Shown: positions 50,741 through 61,806 of the stretch, in pieces
Position numbering within the stretch: the first letter of the stretch is position 1
Layout of the letters: each line of letters starts with the position of its first letter
Origin: Xanthomonas sp. XNM01
Lineage (GTDB): Bacteria; Pseudomonadota; Gammaproteobacteria; Xanthomonadales; Xanthomonadaceae
Direction: 5' to 3'
DNA length: 64,000 nucleotides
Assembly (NCBI RefSeq): GCF_014851915.1
Contig: NZ_JACVAP010000003.1
Span: forward strand, 1 to 64,000
The notes under the pieces: generated by a model
Databases searched by the model: none
Seen by the model: the letters and a program-made list of their open reading frames with translations, nothing else
Told to the model about the DNA's origin: nothing
Translations under genes and position numbers: made by a program

Positions 50741-52570
50741 ATGTCCATCGAAAAACTGCGCAATATCGCCATCGTCGCCCACGTCGACCATGGCAAGACC
50801 ACCCTCGTCGACTGCCTGCTGAAGCAGTCCGGCACCCTGTCCGAGCGCACGGTGCTGGCCGAGCGCGTGATGGACAGCAACGACCAGGAAAAGGAACGTG
50901 GCATCACGATCCTGGCCAAGAACACGGCCATCACCTGGAACGGCAACCGCATCAACATCGTCGACACCCCGGGCCACGCCGACTTCGGTGGCGAGGTCGA
51001 GCGCGTGCTGTCGATGGTCGACACCGTGCTGATCCTGGTCGACGCGATGGACGGCCCGATGCCGCAGACACGCTTCGTCACCCAGAAGGCCTTCGCGATG
51101 GGCTTCAAGCCGATCGTGGTGGTCAACAAGATCGACCGCCCGGGCGCGCGTCCTGACTGGGTGATCGACCAGGTGTTCGACCTGTTCGACAAGCTCGGCG
51201 CGACCAACGAGCAGCTGGACTTCCCGATCGTCTACACCTCGGCGCTGAACGGCTACGCCTCGCTGGACGACAGCGTGCGCGACGGCGACATGACCGCACT
51301 GTACGAGGCGATCATGCAGCACGCGCCGAAGCCGGAAGTCGACCCGGATGGCCCGTTCCAGATGCGCATCAGCCAGCTGGACTACAACAACTTCGTCGGC
51401 GTGATCGGCATCGGCCGCATCCAGCGCGGCACGCTCAAGAAGAACATGCCGGTCGCGGTGATCGACCGCGAGGGCAAGAAGCGCCAGGGCAAGGTGCTGC
51501 AGGTGCTGGGCTTCCTGGGCCTGGAGCGGATCGAGCAGGATTCGGCCGAGGCCGGCGACATCGTCGCCATCTCCGGCATCCAGGAGCTGACCATCTCCGA
51601 CACCGTCTGCGCGCTGGACACGCCCGAGGCGCTGCCGCCGCTGACCGTCGACGAGCCGACCATCTCGATGACCTTCCAGGTCAACAACTCGCCGTTCGCC
51701 GGCCACAAGGACCTGTCGGGCGGCAAGTTCCTGACCAGCCGCCAGTTGAAGGACCGCCTCGAGCGCGAGACCGTGCACAACGTCGCGCTGAAGGTCGAGC
51801 AGCTGGAGGACGCCGACAAGTTCCTGGTCTCCGGCCGCGGCGAGCTGCACCTGTCGGTGCTGATCGAGAACATGCGTCGCGAAGGCTACGAGCTGGCCGT
51901 GTCGCGTCCGGAAGTGATCATCAAGGAGATCGACGGCCAGCAGATGGAGCCGATCGAGCAGCTGGTGGTCGACGTGGAAGAAGTCCACCAGGGCGGCGTG
52001 ATGGAGAAGCTGGGCACCCGCAAGGGCCAGCTGAAGAACATGGAGCCGGACGGCAAGGGCCGCGTGCGCCTGGAGTACCAGATCCCGGCGCGTGGCCTGA
52101 TCGGCTTCCAGAACGAGTTCAAGACCCTGACCCAGGGTTCGGGCCTGCTGTTCCACGTGTTCGACCACTACGGCCCGAAGGAGCAGGGCGCGATCGCCAA
52201 GCGCATCAACGGCGTGATGATCGCCAATGCGCCGGGCGCCACGCCGGCCTACTCGCTGGGCCCGCTGCAGGAGCGCGGCAAGCTGTTCGCGGCCGAAGGC
52301 GACAACGTGTACGAAGGCCAGCTGGTCGGCATCCACTCCAAGGACAACGACCTGACCGTCAACGCGATCAAGACCAAGCCGCTGACCAACATGCGCGCGT
52401 CGGGCAAGGACGATGCGATCGCGCTGACCCCGGCGATCAAGTACTCGCTGGAGCAGGCCCTGGACTTCATCGAGGACGACGAGCTGGTCGAGATCACCCC
52501 GAAGGAGATCCGCCTGCGCAAGAAGTTCCTGACCGAAAGCGACCGCAAGCGCGCCTCGCGCGCCGGCTGA
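50741..52570 (+). CDS. typA: Translational GTPase TypA/BipA
   Basis: TypA is a ribosome-associated GTPase of the EF-G family involved in ribosome assembly and stress adaptation. The 609-residue protein has G1 [18 protein letters not shown]2 [14 protein letters not shown]3 [16 protein letters not shown] and G4 [13 protein letters not shown]. The C-terminal half shows [20 protein letters not shown] and the TypA-specific [20 protein letters not shown]. Length equals E. coli BipA. The next gene, DUF2127, starts 13 bp after the stop. Confidence 0.98.
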   Translation: MSIEKLRNIAIVAHVDHGKTTLVDCLLKQSGTLSERTVLAERVMDSNDQEKERGITILAKNTAITWNGNRINIVDTPGHADFGGEVERVLSMVDTVLILVDAMDGPMPQTRFVTQKAFAMGFKPIVVVNKIDRPGARPDWVIDQVFDLFDKLGATNEQLDFPIVYTSALNGYASLDDSVRDGDMTALYEAIMQHAPKPEVDPDGPFQMRISQLDYNNFVGVIGIGRIQRGTLKKNMPVAVIDREGKKRQGKVLQVLGFLGLERIEQDSAEAGDIVAISGIQELTISDTVCALDTPEALPPLTVDEPTISMTFQVNNSPFAGHKDLSGGKFLTSRQLKDRLERETVHNVALKVEQLEDADKFLVSGRGELHLSVLIENMRREGYELAVSRPEVIIKEIDGQQMEPIEQLVVDVEEVHQGGVMEKLGTRKGQLKNMEPDGKGRVRLEYQIPARGLIGFQNEFKTLTQGSGLLFHVFDHYGPKEQGAIAKRINGVMIANAPGATPAYSLGPLQERGKLFAAEGDNVYEGQLVGIHSKDNDLTVNAIKTKPLTNMRASGKDDAIALTPAIKYSLEQALDFIEDDELVEITPKEIRLRKKFLTESDRKRASRAG

Positions 52571-52583
52571 TCCCGTCGCACGC

Positions 52584-53072
52584 GTGGCCGACGCGCCCTA
52601 CAACCCGGATCCGCGTGCGCATCCGGGCCTGCACCTGATCGCCACGCTGGAGGCGGCCAAGGGCGCGTTGGCATTGCTGGCGGCAACCGGACTGGAGATC
52701 CTCGGTCCGTTGCCGCTGCAGCATGCGCTCGATCTGCTGATCGAGCGTTTCAGTCTGGATCCCGAGCACGGCGCGCTGCCGTCGCTGCTGCGGATGATCA
52801 CGCCGGACGCCATCCACATCGCCGCCCTGGCGATGCTCGCCTACGGTGTACTGCATCTGGTCGAGGCCTGGGGCCTGTGGCGCGCGCGCGCCTGGGCGTC
52901 ATGGCTGGGTTGCGTGTCCGCCTCGCTCTACCTGCCCTTCGACATCTACGCCATCGTCCGCCACCCGGGCTGGACCGCCTGGGCGGTGCTCGCGGTCAAC
53001 CTGATCGTGGTCGGCGTGCTGGCCCGCGACCTGTTCCGCCGCCGGCCGGCCAACGGGCCGGACGCAGGCTGA
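52584..53072 (+). CDS. DUF2127 family membrane protein
   Basis: The 162-residue protein begins at GTG and has the DUF2127 pattern: [20 protein letters not shown] in the first helix, [20 protein letters not shown], and [20 protein letters not shown]. Four hydrophobic segments suggest an inner membrane protein. The function of the family is not established. It follows typA at 13 bp and is probably cotranscribed. The GTG was chosen because no other in-frame start gives the conserved first helix. Confidence 0.85.
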   Translation: MADAPYNPDPRAHPGLHLIATLEAAKGALALLAATGLEILGPLPLQHALDLLIERFSLDPEHGALPSLLRMITPDAIHIAALAMLAYGVLHLVEAWGLWRARAWASWLGCVSASLYLPFDIYAIVRHPGWTAWAVLAVNLIVVGVLARDLFRRRPANGPDAG

Positions 53073-53137
53073 GCAGCGTCGCGTTGCGCGGGCCGATGCG
53101 CATGGTTAGCCTGCCGGTGGTCCCACGGACATCGCCG

Positions 53138-54736
53138 ATGCGTACGTTCCTGTCGCTGGCCGCCGCTGCCCTGCTCTGCGCCTGCCAGCCGTCTCCCGCC
53201 CCGCCCGACAGCACCGGGACATCGCCCCAGACGGCGCAGTTCCCCTACGGCGAGGCCGACATCGCCCAGCTGCAGGCCGCGATGGCCCGCGGCGAGACCA
53301 GCAGCCGGCACCTGGTGGACGCGTACCTGCAGCGCATCGAGACGCTGGACCGCAACGGCCCGCGGCTGGGCGCGATCATCGAACTCGATCCGCAGGCCGG
53401 CGCCGAAGCCGACGCACGCGACGCCGAACGCCGTGCCGGACGCCTGCGCGGGCCGCTGCACGGCATCCCGCTGCTGCTCAAGGACACCATCGACGCCACG
53501 CCGATGGCGACCAGCGCAGGGTCGCTGGCCCTGGCCGACTTCCGCCCGGCGCAGGATGCCTTTCTGGTCCGGCGGCTGCGCGAAGCCGGCGCGGTCGTCC
53601 TCGGCAAGACCAACCTCAGCGAATGGGCCAACTTCCGCTCCACCCGCTCGATCTCGGGCTGGAGTTCGCGCGGCGGGCAGACGCGCAATCCCTATGCGCT
53701 GGACCGCTCGCCGTGCGGATCGAGCTCGGGCACCGCGGTGGCCGTGGCGGCCAACCTGGCCACCGCCGGCATCGGCACCGAGACCGATGGCAGCATCCTG
53801 TGCCCGGCCGCGGTCAACGGCGTGGTCGGCTTCAAGCCCACGGTCGGCCTGGTCAGCCGCGATGGCATCCTGCCGATCTCGCACAGCCAGGACACGGCTG
53901 GGCCGATGGCGCGCAGCGTCGCCGATGCGGCGCTGCTGCTGTCGGCCATCGCCGGGCGCGATCCCGCCGATCCGGCCACCGCCGACGGCAGCAGCCTGCT
54001 CGCGCCGGACTACGCCGAGCGCCTGCGCGCCGACGCGCTGCGCGGCGTGCGCATCGGCGTGCTGCGCGAGGCGACCGGGATTTCACCGGAGGTGGCCGCC
54101 GCCACCGGGCAGGCGATCGCCACGCTGCGAGCGGCCGGCGCCACCGTCGTCGACGCCGCCATCCCCACCGCCGGGCAGTGGGAAGACGACGAGCGCGAGC
54201 TCCTGCTGTTCGAGTTCAAGGCCGGCCTGGAGCGCTATCTGCAGCAGCGCGGCGCGCCACTGACCACCCTGGCGGCGCTGATCGAGTACAACCGCGCGCA
54301 TGCCGCGCAGACGATGCCGTTGTTCGGCCAGGAGCTGTTCGAGGAAGCGGCCGCACGCGGCGGCCTCAACGATCCCGGCTACATCGCCGCACGCATGCGC
54401 GCGCGCCGCCTGGCGGGTCCGGAAGGCATCGATGCGGCGCTGCGCGCGCAGCGCCTGGACGTGCTGGTCGCACCGACCACCGGCGTGGCCTGGCGGATCG
54501 ACCCGGCCCACGGCGACCGGTTCCCCGGTGCCGGTTACGGCGCCGCCGCGGTGGCCGGCTATCCGGCGCTGACGGTACCGATGGGTCAGGCCGGAGGACT
54601 GCCGCTGGGCCTGAGCTTCATCGGCACGGCCTGGAACGACGCGCGCGTGCTGCAGTACGGCTACGCCTACGAGCAGCTCACCCAGGCGCGCCGCCCGCCG
54701 CCGCTGCCGGCGATGCCGGCCACCACCGTCGACTGA
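53138..54736 (+). CDS. Amidase family lipoprotein
   Basis: The 532-residue protein has a signal sequence with lipobox-like LLCAC at residue 14-18 ([20 protein letters not shown]), so it is probably a periplasmic lipoprotein. The amidase signature catalytic triad is present: Lys in [13 protein letters not shown], cis-Ser in [16 protein letters not shown] and the nucleophile Ser in [15 protein letters not shown]. It hydrolyses carboxamide bonds; the substrate is unknown and it is not a GatA-type housekeeping enzyme given the lipobox. The start at 53138 fits the signal peptide. It is convergent with the MscS-type gene, only 6 bp apart. Confidence 0.93.
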   Translation: MRTFLSLAAAALLCACQPSPAPPDSTGTSPQTAQFPYGEADIAQLQAAMARGETSSRHLVDAYLQRIETLDRNGPRLGAIIELDPQAGAEADARDAERRAGRLRGPLHGIPLLLKDTIDATPMATSAGSLALADFRPAQDAFLVRRLREAGAVVLGKTNLSEWANFRSTRSISGWSSRGGQTRNPYALDRSPCGSSSGTAVAVAANLATAGIGTETDGSILCPAAVNGVVGFKPTVGLVSRDGILPISHSQDTAGPMARSVADAALLLSAIAGRDPADPATADGSSLLAPDYAERLRADALRGVRIGVLREATGISPEVAAATGQAIATLRAAGATVVDAAIPTAGQWEDDERELLLFEFKAGLERYLQQRGAPLTTLAALIEYNRAHAAQTMPLFGQELFEEAAARGGLNDPGYIAARMRARRLAGPEGIDAALRAQRLDVLVAPTTGVAWRIDPAHGDRFPGAGYGAAAVAGYPALTVPMGQAGGLPLGLSFIGTAWNDARVLQYGYAYEQLTQARRPPPLPAMPATTVD

Positions 54737-54742
54737 GCCCGC

Positions 54743-55891
54743 TCAACCGGCCGCAGCGGGGGGCAGCTCGGGATCGACGTCCTCGGCGCGCGGGGAACTG
54801 GGAATCTCCGGACGCGGCTGGCGCGCGGACGGCGTCCTCGCCTGTTCGGCCTGTTCGATCTCCGCGCGCAGCCGCGGCAACGCGTAGGGATGCTGACGGG
54901 TGAGGAAATCGATCATCCGCTCGCGCACGATGCAGCGCAGGTCGAATGCCTCGCCCGAGTTGCGGGCGCTGACCAGCAGGCGCACCTGGATCGTGGTCTC
55001 GGCCGTCTCGGTCACCTGGGTCACGCAGACCCGGCCATCCCACAGCGGCTCCTCGCGGCAGATCCGCTCCAGCTCGGCACGCAGCGCCGGCAGCGGCGTG
55101 CGGTAGTCCAGCCACAGGAAGGCGGTGCCCAGCATCTGCGCGCTGGTCCGCGTCCAGTTCTGGAACGGGTTCTCGATGAACCAGGTCAGCGGCACCACCA
55201 TGCGGCGCTCGTCCCAGATGCGGACCACCACGTAGGTGCTGGTGACCTCCTCGATCCTCCCCCACTCGCCTTCGACGATCACCACGTCGTCGAGCCGGAT
55301 CGGCTGCGCCAGCGCGATCTGCAGACCCGCGATCAGGTTGCCGAACACCGGCTTGGCCGCGATGCCGGCCACCAGGCCGACGATGCCGGCCGACGCCAGC
55401 AGGGTGGCGCCGATCTGGCGCACCGCCGGGAAGGTCATCAGCGCCAGCGCGATGCCCAGCAGGATCACCGCCCCCATCACCACCCGGCTCAGCACCCGGG
55501 TCTGGGTCTGGATGCGCCGCGCGTGCAGGTTGTCGGCGATCTCCATCGGATTGCGGCGCAGGATCGAGGCCTCGACCGCGCCGACCACGCGCACCAGCAG
55601 CCAGGTCAGGCAGCCGAACAGGGCCAGGCGCAGCACGTGGATCCACATCGCCAGCGTGCTCTCCTCCATCGGCACGGCCTGCAGCGCCGGCATCAGGAAC
55701 AGCAGCGGCAGCGCGAACGACAGCGGCACGATCACCACGCGCAGCACGCGCGCATGGGTGGCATCGCGGTCGCGCATCCGGCGCGACACCCGCTGCAGCA
55801 CCAGATGCACCACCAGCCCCAGCAGCAGGGCCGCGCCTATCGGAAGGAACCAGGTTTCCAGCAGCGCCGAGTCGAACCGGATATCCCGCAT
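54743..55891 (-). CDS. MscS-type mechanosensitive channel family protein
   Basis: The 382-residue inner membrane protein has four or more hydrophobic segments and the MscS pore and beta-domain signature: SAGIVGLVAGIAAKPVFGNL, IAGLQIALAQPIRLDDVVIV, EWGRIEEVTSTYVVVRIWD and RRMVVPLTWFIENPFQNWTR. The C-terminal 60 residues are acidic and proline-rich. It probably opens under membrane tension to release solutes. The start at 55891 has a purine-rich ggaggtgat upstream; an in-frame extension to 55954 is unlike the family. Confidence 0.93.
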   Translation of the reverse strand: MRDIRFDSALLETWFLPIGAALLLGLVVHLVLQRVSRRMRDRDATHARVLRVVIVPLSFALPLLFLMPALQAVPMEESTLAMWIHVLRLALFGCLTWLLVRVVGAVEASILRRNPMEIADNLHARRIQTQTRVLSRVVMGAVILLGIALALMTFPAVRQIGATLLASAGIVGLVAGIAAKPVFGNLIAGLQIALAQPIRLDDVVIVEGEWGRIEEVTSTYVVVRIWDERRMVVPLTWFIENPFQNWTRTSAQMLGTAFLWLDYRTPLPALRAELERICREEPLWDGRVCVTQVTETAETTIQVRLLVSARNSGEAFDLRCIVRERMIDFLTRQHPYALPRLRAEIEQAEQARTPSARQPRPEIPSSPRAEDVDPELPPAAAG

Positions 55892-56062
55892 GCCCGCATC
55901 ACCTCCATCGAAGACCGATGGCGATGCAGTATGCGCAGGCGCATGTGTAGGCAATCTGGTGGCCGCGCGTGACTGCTGTCACTGCACGCGTGCGGATCAT
56001 GCATGCCGGTGCGGAACGCGCGCGGCCACGCCGGCTGCCGCGAGGCGTTCCACGACTTGGCG

Positions 56063-56785
56063 CTACATGCGCTCGGCGAGCACCAGCGGCGCCTCCGGGA
56101 GCGTCGCTGGTTGAGGGGGAACGGCGACGCCGCCGAAGAGATCGAATCGCTCCTGCGCCAGCGCATCCCGCCGCCCGAAGCCATAGGCCGCGAGTGGCTG
56201 ATTGGGGGCCAGCACCGTTTCCAGGCAGCACGCCACCGTCGCAAACGTGTCCGCCCGGATCAGCGCAAACACCAGGTCACCTTCGGACCATCCATCGTCG
56301 CCGCGGCGATTCAGCTGCGGCACGCTGCCGTGCGCGTACTTGTGCAGCCACTTGGCAGCGCCTCCCGGCTTCCACCCCTCCACGATCATGCTGATCGGCG
56401 GAAACACGGGCACGAGCGATTTCGCCATTTCACCCAGCGGCGGGACGTCCACGACGGGATTGTCCGCTGCGTCCATCGGCAGGGCGGCTACCTGCTCATT
56501 GCTGGCCACATAGACCAACCAGTCGCCCGTTGCAGCAGCCTCGAGAATGGGCCGAAGCAGCGCAGCAGCGGCGCCGAACTCGCGGGCGAGGACGAGGCGA
56601 ACCGTGGCGGAGTGATGCTCCTGCGCCAGGTCGATCGCGGCGCGGGCCAGCTCGACCCGCCTGGTGTCGGACCGATCAGCAGGCAGGAGCGATCCGAACG
56701 TGTCGTTCTGGCGGCGCGACGCGCCACACCGCTGTTCGACGACCGCGAAGGCTTCAGGGGTCACGACCCGCTCCTGTCTGGCCAT
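56063..56785 (-). CDS. Protein of unknown function with helical HxxATVRLVLA-type core
   Basis: The 240-residue cytosolic protein has a helical central segment (DLAQEHHSATVRLVLAREFG then AAAALLRPILEAAATGDWL) resembling proteins annotated as DUF6988/DUF5677-like, in which a helical pair surrounds an E-x-H-H stretch. The remaining parts show no motif I can name. It starts at MARQERVVTPEAF; a longer frame reaches 56896 without better evidence. It lies 148 bp after the DAHP synthase stop and is on the same strand. The family assignment is from general resemblance only. Confidence 0.6.
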   Translation of the reverse strand: MARQERVVTPEAFAVVEQRCGASRRQNDTFGSLLPADRSDTRRVELARAAIDLAQEHHSATVRLVLAREFGAAAALLRPILEAAATGDWLVYVASNEQVAALPMDAADNPVVDVPPLGEMAKSLVPVFPPISMIVEGWKPGGAAKWLHKYAHGSVPQLNRRGDDGWSEGDLVFALIRADTFATVACCLETVLAPNQPLAAYGFGRRDALAQERFDLFGGVAVPPQPATLPEAPLVLAERM

Positions 56786-56933
56786 GGTGGCGGGCACTGC
56801 GCCGCTTCGCCCGGCGGATCCGGCGGGTACGCGGCGCGGAAACGTCGCGATGCACCGCCACAGGGCGCCTGCGCGCACCGCGCAGGCCGGACACACCCCC
56901 CACCAGCAGGCGGCGGGCGCGCTGCGAAACGGC

Positions 56934-58328
56934 TCAGGCGCCGGCCGCGACCGGCCGCTGGTTCTGCTTGCGCACGATCGCCATCGCGATCTCCAGCGAC
57001 TGTTCGTAGTTCAGGCGCGGGTCGACGGTCGAGCGGTAAGCGCGCTCCAGGTCGGTCTCGGTCAGCTCGCGCGCGCCGCCGGTGCATTCGGTGACGTCCT
57101 CGCCGGTCAGCTCCAGATGCACGCCGCCCAGACGGGTGCCGGCGGCCGCATGCAGATCGAATGCCTGCTCGAGCTCGCCGAGGATGTTGGCGAACCGGCG
57201 CGTCTTGTAGCCGTTGGCGGTGCTCTCGGTATTGCCGTGCATCGCATCGCAGACCCACAGCACGCGACGGCCGTCGCGGCGCACCGCTTCCAGAAGGGTC
57301 GGCAGCTTCTGCGCGATCTGCGCCGCGCCCATGCGATGGATGAAGGTCAGCCGGCCCGGCTCGTCGTCGGGGTTGAGCACGTCGATCAGGCGCAGCAGCT
57401 GGTCCGGCTGCACCGACGGTCCGACCTTGATCGCGATCGGGTTGCGGATGCCGCGGAAGTACTCCACATGCGCGCCATCCAGCGCGGCGGTGCGCATGCC
57501 GATCCACGGGTAATGCGTGGACAGGTTGAACCAGCCCCACTGGCGCGGCACCTGCCGGGTCAACGCCTCCTCGTACGGCAGCAGCAGCGCTTCGTGCGAG
57601 GTGAAGAAATCGATCCGGTTGAGGTTGTGCACCTCGGCGCCGGCCAGCGTCTCCATGAAACGCACCGCCTCGCCGATCGAATTGACCATCTTCTGGTAGT
57701 CCTCGGCCAGCGGCGAGCAGCCGACCCAGCTGAGGTTCCAGTACTCGGGGTGATGCAGGTCGGCGAAGCCGCCGTCGATCAGCGCCCGCACGAAGTTCAT
57801 CGTCATCGCCGAGCGTGCATGCGCGGTGATCATCCGCTGCGGATCGGGTACCCGGGCCTCGGCGGTGAAGGCCGGGCCGTTGACCACGTCGCCGCGGTAG
57901 CTGGGCAGCGTGACCCCGTCACGGGTCTCGGTGTCGGCAGAGCGCGGCTTGGCGTACTGGCCGGCGAAGCGGCCGACGCGCACCACCGGCAGGTGCAGGC
58001 CGTGCACCAGCACCAGGCTCATCTGCAGCAGCACCTTGAGCCGGTTGGAGATGGTGCCGGACTCGCAGTCGCTGAAGTTCTCGGCGCAGTCGCCGCCCTG
58101 CAGCAGGAAGCGCTTGCCTTCCTGCGCCTCGGCCAGCTGCCGCTTCAACGCGAAGATCTCCCACGAGGTCACCAGCGGCGGCAGGCGGCCGAGCTCGTCG
58201 GTGGCCGCCGCCAGCGCCTGCGGGTCCGGATACTGCGGCAGCTGCAGCGCAGGGCGTTCGCGCCAGCTGGCGGGCGCCCAGTCCTGCGGCAGCCGTACCG
58301 GATGGGGATGGCGGTCCACTGTGTTCAT
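56934..58328 (-). CDS. Class II 3-deoxy-7-phosphoheptulonate (DAHP) synthase
   Basis: This enzyme condenses phosphoenolpyruvate and erythrose 4-phosphate to start the shikimate pathway. The 464-residue protein is of the plant/Mycobacterium-like class II. It has LLQGGDCAENFSDCES with the metal-binding Cys, VVRVGRFAGQYAKPRS, GPSVQPDQLLRLIDVLNP, MHGNTESTANGYKTRRFANI and HLELTGEDVTECTGGA. Class II lacks the AroF/G/H-type allosteric sequence in E. coli. It is followed by an unknown gene and preceded by dsbB. Confidence 0.96.
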   Translation of the reverse strand: MNTVDRHPHPVRLPQDWAPASWRERPALQLPQYPDPQALAAATDELGRLPPLVTSWEIFALKRQLAEAQEGKRFLLQGGDCAENFSDCESGTISNRLKVLLQMSLVLVHGLHLPVVRVGRFAGQYAKPRSADTETRDGVTLPSYRGDVVNGPAFTAEARVPDPQRMITAHARSAMTMNFVRALIDGGFADLHHPEYWNLSWVGCSPLAEDYQKMVNSIGEAVRFMETLAGAEVHNLNRIDFFTSHEALLLPYEEALTRQVPRQWGWFNLSTHYPWIGMRTAALDGAHVEYFRGIRNPIAIKVGPSVQPDQLLRLIDVLNPDDEPGRLTFIHRMGAAQIAQKLPTLLEAVRRDGRRVLWVCDAMHGNTESTANGYKTRRFANILGELEQAFDLHAAAGTRLGGVHLELTGEDVTECTGGARELTETDLERAYRSTVDPRLNYEQSLEIAMAIVRKQNQRPVAAGA

Positions 58329-58368
58329 GGCGCGGGTGTCCTGCAGAAGGCGGTGCGGCGGAAGAGAC

Positions 58369-58887
58369 TCAGAGACGGTGCCGCGAGCGGCGCTTGCGGA
58401 ACGCGGCGAACAGGCCCCAGGCCGCCAGCAGCACGAAGCCGATCAGGCTCCACACCGGCATGCTCAGGCCGAACAGCGTCCAGTCCACGGTGCCGCAGTC
58501 GCCGGTGCCGGTCAGCACGCGGCGGACCAGCTCCATCGGGCCCATCGTCTCCTGCAGGAAGCCCAACGGCGGGCCGCAGGACGGCGCGGTGCCGGCCGGC
58601 AACATCTGCAGCCACACATGCCGCCCGGCGATGCCGATGCCGACCAGCGAGGCCAGCGCCACCAGTGCGCCGTAACCGCCGCGCCCGCCGGGCGTCCTGG
58701 GCCCGTGCAGCGCGCCGATCAGGAACACCAGCGCCAGCGCCGCATAGGCGATGCGCTGGAAGATGCACAGCGGGCAAGGCTCGAGGCCGTCGTGCAGCTG
58801 CGTGTAGATCGCGTACCCCAGGAGTGCGACGCAGGCGAGGAAGCCTGCGAAGAACTGCGCGCGGAAACCCCAGCGCATCGGATTCAT
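58369..58887 (-). CDS. dsbB: Disulfide bond formation protein DsbB
   Basis: DsbB reoxidises periplasmic DsbA and passes electrons to ubiquinone. The 172-residue protein has four hydrophobic segments, the first cysteine pair in LEPCPLCIFQRIAY (C38 and C41), and the second in APSCGPPLGF and TGDCGTVDW. The quinone-contact Arg follows in CIFQRIAY. The start at MNPMRWGF fits the short cytoplasmic N-terminus. It ends 40 bp before the DAHP synthase start. Confidence 0.94.
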   Translation of the reverse strand: MNPMRWGFRAQFFAGFLACVALLGYAIYTQLHDGLEPCPLCIFQRIAYAALALVFLIGALHGPRTPGGRGGYGALVALASLVGIGIAGRHVWLQMLPAGTAPSCGPPLGFLQETMGPMELVRRVLTGTGDCGTVDWTLFGLSMPVWSLIGFVLLAAWGLFAAFRKRRSRHRL

Positions 58888-58977
58888 CGACGTCAAAGCC
58901 TGTCGGAAAAGGTCGCCGCCGATTATTCCGCATCGGCGGCCACGACGTCACCCTCACATCGGCCTGCCGAAACGAAA

Positions 58978-58999
58978 AACCCCGGCCTGGGCCGGGGTT
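58978..58999 (-). terminator. Terminator of the alpha operon
   Basis: A 9-bp stem (aaccccggc / gccggggtt) with a 4-base loop is followed by a T-run on the minus strand (gggtttttcg), 31 bp beyond the rplQ stop. It ends the long ribosomal operon ahead of dsbB. Confidence 0.88.
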
Positions 59000-59029
59000 C
59001 TCGTGACGCGGCAGGGCGGGCCTGCTGGA

Positions 59030-59401
59030 TTACTCGGCCGCCTGCGGGCGATCGACCAGCTCGACGTAGGCCATCGGCGCATTGTCGCCGGCGCGGAAGC
59101 CGCACTTCAGCAGACGCAGGTAGCCGCCCGGACGGCTGGCGTAGCGCGGGCCCAGGATGGTGAACAGGTTGCCGACGGCTTCCTTGTCACGCAGGCGGGC
59201 GAAGGCCAGACGACGGTTGGCGACGGAGTCGACCTTGGCCAGGGTGATCAGCGGCTCGGCGACGCGGCGCAGTTCCTTGGCCTTCGGCAGGGTGGTCTTG
59301 ATCAGCTCGTGCTTGAACAGCGACGCGGCCATGTTCTTGAACATCGCCTCGCGGTGGGCGCTGGTGCGGCTGAACTTGCGGCCGGCTTTCTGGTGACGCA
59401 T
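59030..59401 (-). CDS. rplQ: 50S ribosomal protein L17
   Basis: The 123-residue protein opens [20 protein letters not shown] and has [20 protein letters not shown] and [20 protein letters not shown], the L17 signature. It is near the peptide exit tunnel in the large subunit. It is last in the alpha operon, 203 bp after rpoA. The gap holds no gene and has an aagga ribosome site before the ATG. Confidence 0.97.
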   Translation of the reverse strand: MRHQKAGRKFSRTSAHREAMFKNMAASLFKHELIKTTLPKAKELRRVAEPLITLAKVDSVANRRLAFARLRDKEAVGNLFTILGPRYASRPGGYLRLLKCGFRAGDNAPMAYVELVDRPQAAE

Positions 59402-59604
59402 GGGTGTGATTCCTTATGTGAATGATGGAGCGTTGAACGTCGTTGTCGCCTTCCAGGCGCTGGAGCAATGGACTGCGGATGGCCCTGACCGTCCTTCCTG
59501 GCCGGTCGGCGCCGCGGACTTCGAGGTCCGTCGACGCGGTACTGCGTACTGCTTGAAACGGCAGGTCCCCGCGCGGCGTACCGCGCAGGGACCTGCGATC
59601 ACGC

Positions 59605-60603
59605 TCAGCCCAGCATGCCGTGGCTGGCGACGCCGGCCGGCGGCCAGTTCTCCAGCTTCATGCCCAGGGACAGGCCGCGCTGGGCCAGGACTTCCTTGAT
59701 CTCGGTGAGCGACTTCTTGCCGAGGTTGGGGGTCTTGAGCAGCTCGACTTCGGTCTTCTGGATCAGGTCGCCGATGTAGTAGATGCTCTCGGCCTTCAGG
59801 CAGTTGGCCGAACGCACGGTCAGCTCGAGGTCGTCGATCGGGCGCAGCAGCACCGGATCCACGCCGGTCGGAGCCGCCTTTGCGGCGCCGCGGTCGCGGT
59901 GGGTGAAGTCGCCGAACACCGACAGCTGGTCGCTGAGGATGTCGGCGGCGGTGCGCACGGCTTCCTCGGCATCGATGGTGCCGTTGGTCTCGATGTCGAT
60001 GACCAGCTTGTCCAGGTCGGTGCGCTGCTCGACGCGCGCGGCTTCGACCGCGTAGGCGACGCGGCGGACCGGCGAGAACGAAGCGTCCAGCATCAGGCGA
60101 CCGATCGCACGGGTCTCGTCGTCCGGACGGCGGCGCGCGGCGGCCGGCTGATAGCCGAAGCCACGCTCGATCTTCAGGCGCATGTTCAGCGCCGTGTCCT
60201 TGGTCAGGTGGCAGATCACGTGGTCGACGTTCAGGATCTCGACGTTGTGGTCGGTCTTGATGTCGCCGGCGGTGACGACGCCCGGGCCCTGCTTGGCCAG
60301 GCTCAGCGTCGCGCTCTCGCCGGTGTGCATGCGGATCGCGACGTCCTTCAGGTTGAGCAGGACTTCCAGCACGTCTTCCTGCAGACCCTCGACGGTGGTG
60401 TACTCATGCAGCACGCCGTCGATCTCGACCTCGGTGATCGCAAAGCCCGGGATCGAGGACAGCAGCACGCGCCGCAGCGCGTTGCCGAGCGTGTGGCCAT
60501 AGCCCCGCTCCAGCGGCTCGATCACGATCTTGGCGCGATTGTCGGTAAGGCGTTCGATCTGCGGTCCGCGCGGGCGCAGGACCTGGTTTGCGGTAACCGT
60601 CAT
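59605..60603 (-). CDS. rpoA: DNA-directed RNA polymerase subunit alpha
   Basis: The 332-residue protein forms the RNA polymerase assembly dimer. The N-terminal domain contains [20 protein letters not shown] and [20 protein letters not shown]. The C-terminal DNA- and activator-binding domain contains [20 protein letters not shown] and [20 protein letters not shown]. Length and motifs match gammaproteobacterial RpoA. It is 156 bp after rpsD. Confidence 0.98.
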   Translation of the reverse strand: MTVTANQVLRPRGPQIERLTDNRAKIVIEPLERGYGHTLGNALRRVLLSSIPGFAITEVEIDGVLHEYTTVEGLQEDVLEVLLNLKDVAIRMHTGESATLSLAKQGPGVVTAGDIKTDHNVEILNVDHVICHLTKDTALNMRLKIERGFGYQPAAARRRPDDETRAIGRLMLDASFSPVRRVAYAVEAARVEQRTDLDKLVIDIETNGTIDAEEAVRTAADILSDQLSVFGDFTHRDRGAAKAAPTGVDPVLLRPIDDLELTVRSANCLKAESIYYIGDLIQKTEVELLKTPNLGKKSLTEIKEVLAQRGLSLGMKLENWPPAGVASHGMLG

Positions 60604-60759
60604 GTTGCGGATTCTCCTGCAGTAAGCCGACGACCCGGTGAATCGGCGGCTTGGCTTGTGGCCCCGTCATCCGGGGACGGCCGGATGGCGACACGACGCG
60701 ATCCGGCCGGGGGTGGAATGCGACGCCGCGCCCCGGAGGGCGCGGCGGATTGCCACGTA

Positions 60760-61389
60760 TTACTTCGAGTACAGCTCGACGATCAGCGCTTCGTTGATGT
60801 CGGCCGGCAGGTCCGCGCGGTCCGGAACGGCCTTGAACACGCCGCTGAACTTCTTCGCGTCGACCTCGACCCACGACGGGTTCAGGTCATGCTGCTCGGC
60901 GACGGTCAGGGCTTCCTGGACGCGCAGCTGCTTCTGTGCCTTCTCGGACAGGGCAATCGCGTCGCCGGCCTTGACCTGGTACGACGGCAGGTTCACCGGC
61001 TTGCCGTTGACCAGCACGCCACGGTGCGAGACCAGCTGGCGGGCGGCCGGACGGGTCACCGCGAAGCCCATGCGGTAGATCACGTTGTCCAGACGGGTTT
61101 CCAGCAGCTGCAGGAGGTTCTCGCCGGTGTTGCCCTTCTTGGTCGAGGCCTTCTTGTAGTAGTTGCGGAACTGGCGCTCCAGCAGACCGTAGATACGCTT
61201 GACCTTCTGCTTCTCGCGCAGCTGGGTGGCGTAGTCGGACAGCTTGCCCTTGCGCGCGGTGGCGCCGTGCTGGCCGGGCTTCTGCTCCAGCTTGCACTTG
61301 GAGTCCAGCGCACGGGCCGGGCTCTTGAGGGACAGGTCGGCGCCTTCGCGGCGCGCGAGCTTACAGGTAGGACCGATATAACGAGCCAT
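60760..61389 (-). CDS. rpsD: 30S ribosomal protein S4
   Basis: The 209-residue protein starts [20 protein letters not shown] and has [20 protein letters not shown] and an S4 domain ([20 protein letters not shown]). S4 binds 16S rRNA early in assembly and, in E. coli, represses its own operon by binding the rpsM leader. The start is 14 bp after the rpsK stop. Confidence 0.98.
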   Translation of the reverse strand: MARYIGPTCKLARREGADLSLKSPARALDSKCKLEQKPGQHGATARKGKLSDYATQLREKQKVKRIYGLLERQFRNYYKKASTKKGNTGENLLQLLETRLDNVIYRMGFAVTRPAARQLVSHRGVLVNGKPVNLPSYQVKAGDAIALSEKAQKQLRVQEALTVAEQHDLNPSWVEVDAKKFSGVFKAVPDRADLPADINEALIVELYSK

Positions 61390-61403
61390 TTCTTATCGCC
61401 CCC

Positions 61404-61796
61404 TTAGACGCGACGCTTCTTCGGCGGACGGCACCCGTTGTGCGGGATTGGCGTCACGTCGATGATGTTGGTGATCTTGTAGCCCACGTTGTTCAGCGAA
61501 CGCACGGCCGACTCACGACCCGGACCCGGGCCCTTGATGCGCACTTCCAGCGACTTCACGCCGTAGTCGAGCGCGGCCTTGCCGGCCTTCTCGGCGGCGA
61601 CCTGGGCAGCGAACGGGGTCGACTTGCGCGAACCGCGGAAACCCGCGCCGCCGGAGGTCGCCCACGACAGCGCGTTGCCCTGGCGGTCGGTGATGGTCAC
61701 GATGGTGTTGTTGAACGAAGCGTGCACGTGTGCAATGCCGTCGGTGACGACGCGCTTGATCTTCTTCTTGGTCTTGGCAGCAGCTGGCTTGGCCAT
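61404..61796 (-). CDS. rpsK: 30S ribosomal protein S11
   Basis: The 130-residue protein has [40 protein letters not shown] and [20 protein letters not shown], with C-terminal [18 protein letters not shown], the S11 signature. It lies on the platform of the small subunit. The basic first 16 residues are typical. It starts 10 bp after rpsM. Confidence 0.98.
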   Translation of the reverse strand: MAKPAAAKTKKKIKRVVTDGIAHVHASFNNTIVTITDRQGNALSWATSGGAGFRGSRKSTPFAAQVAAEKAGKAALDYGVKSLEVRIKGPGPGRESAVRSLNNVGYKITNIIDVTPIPHNGCRPPKKRRV

Positions 61797-61806
61797 GTCT
61801 TATCCC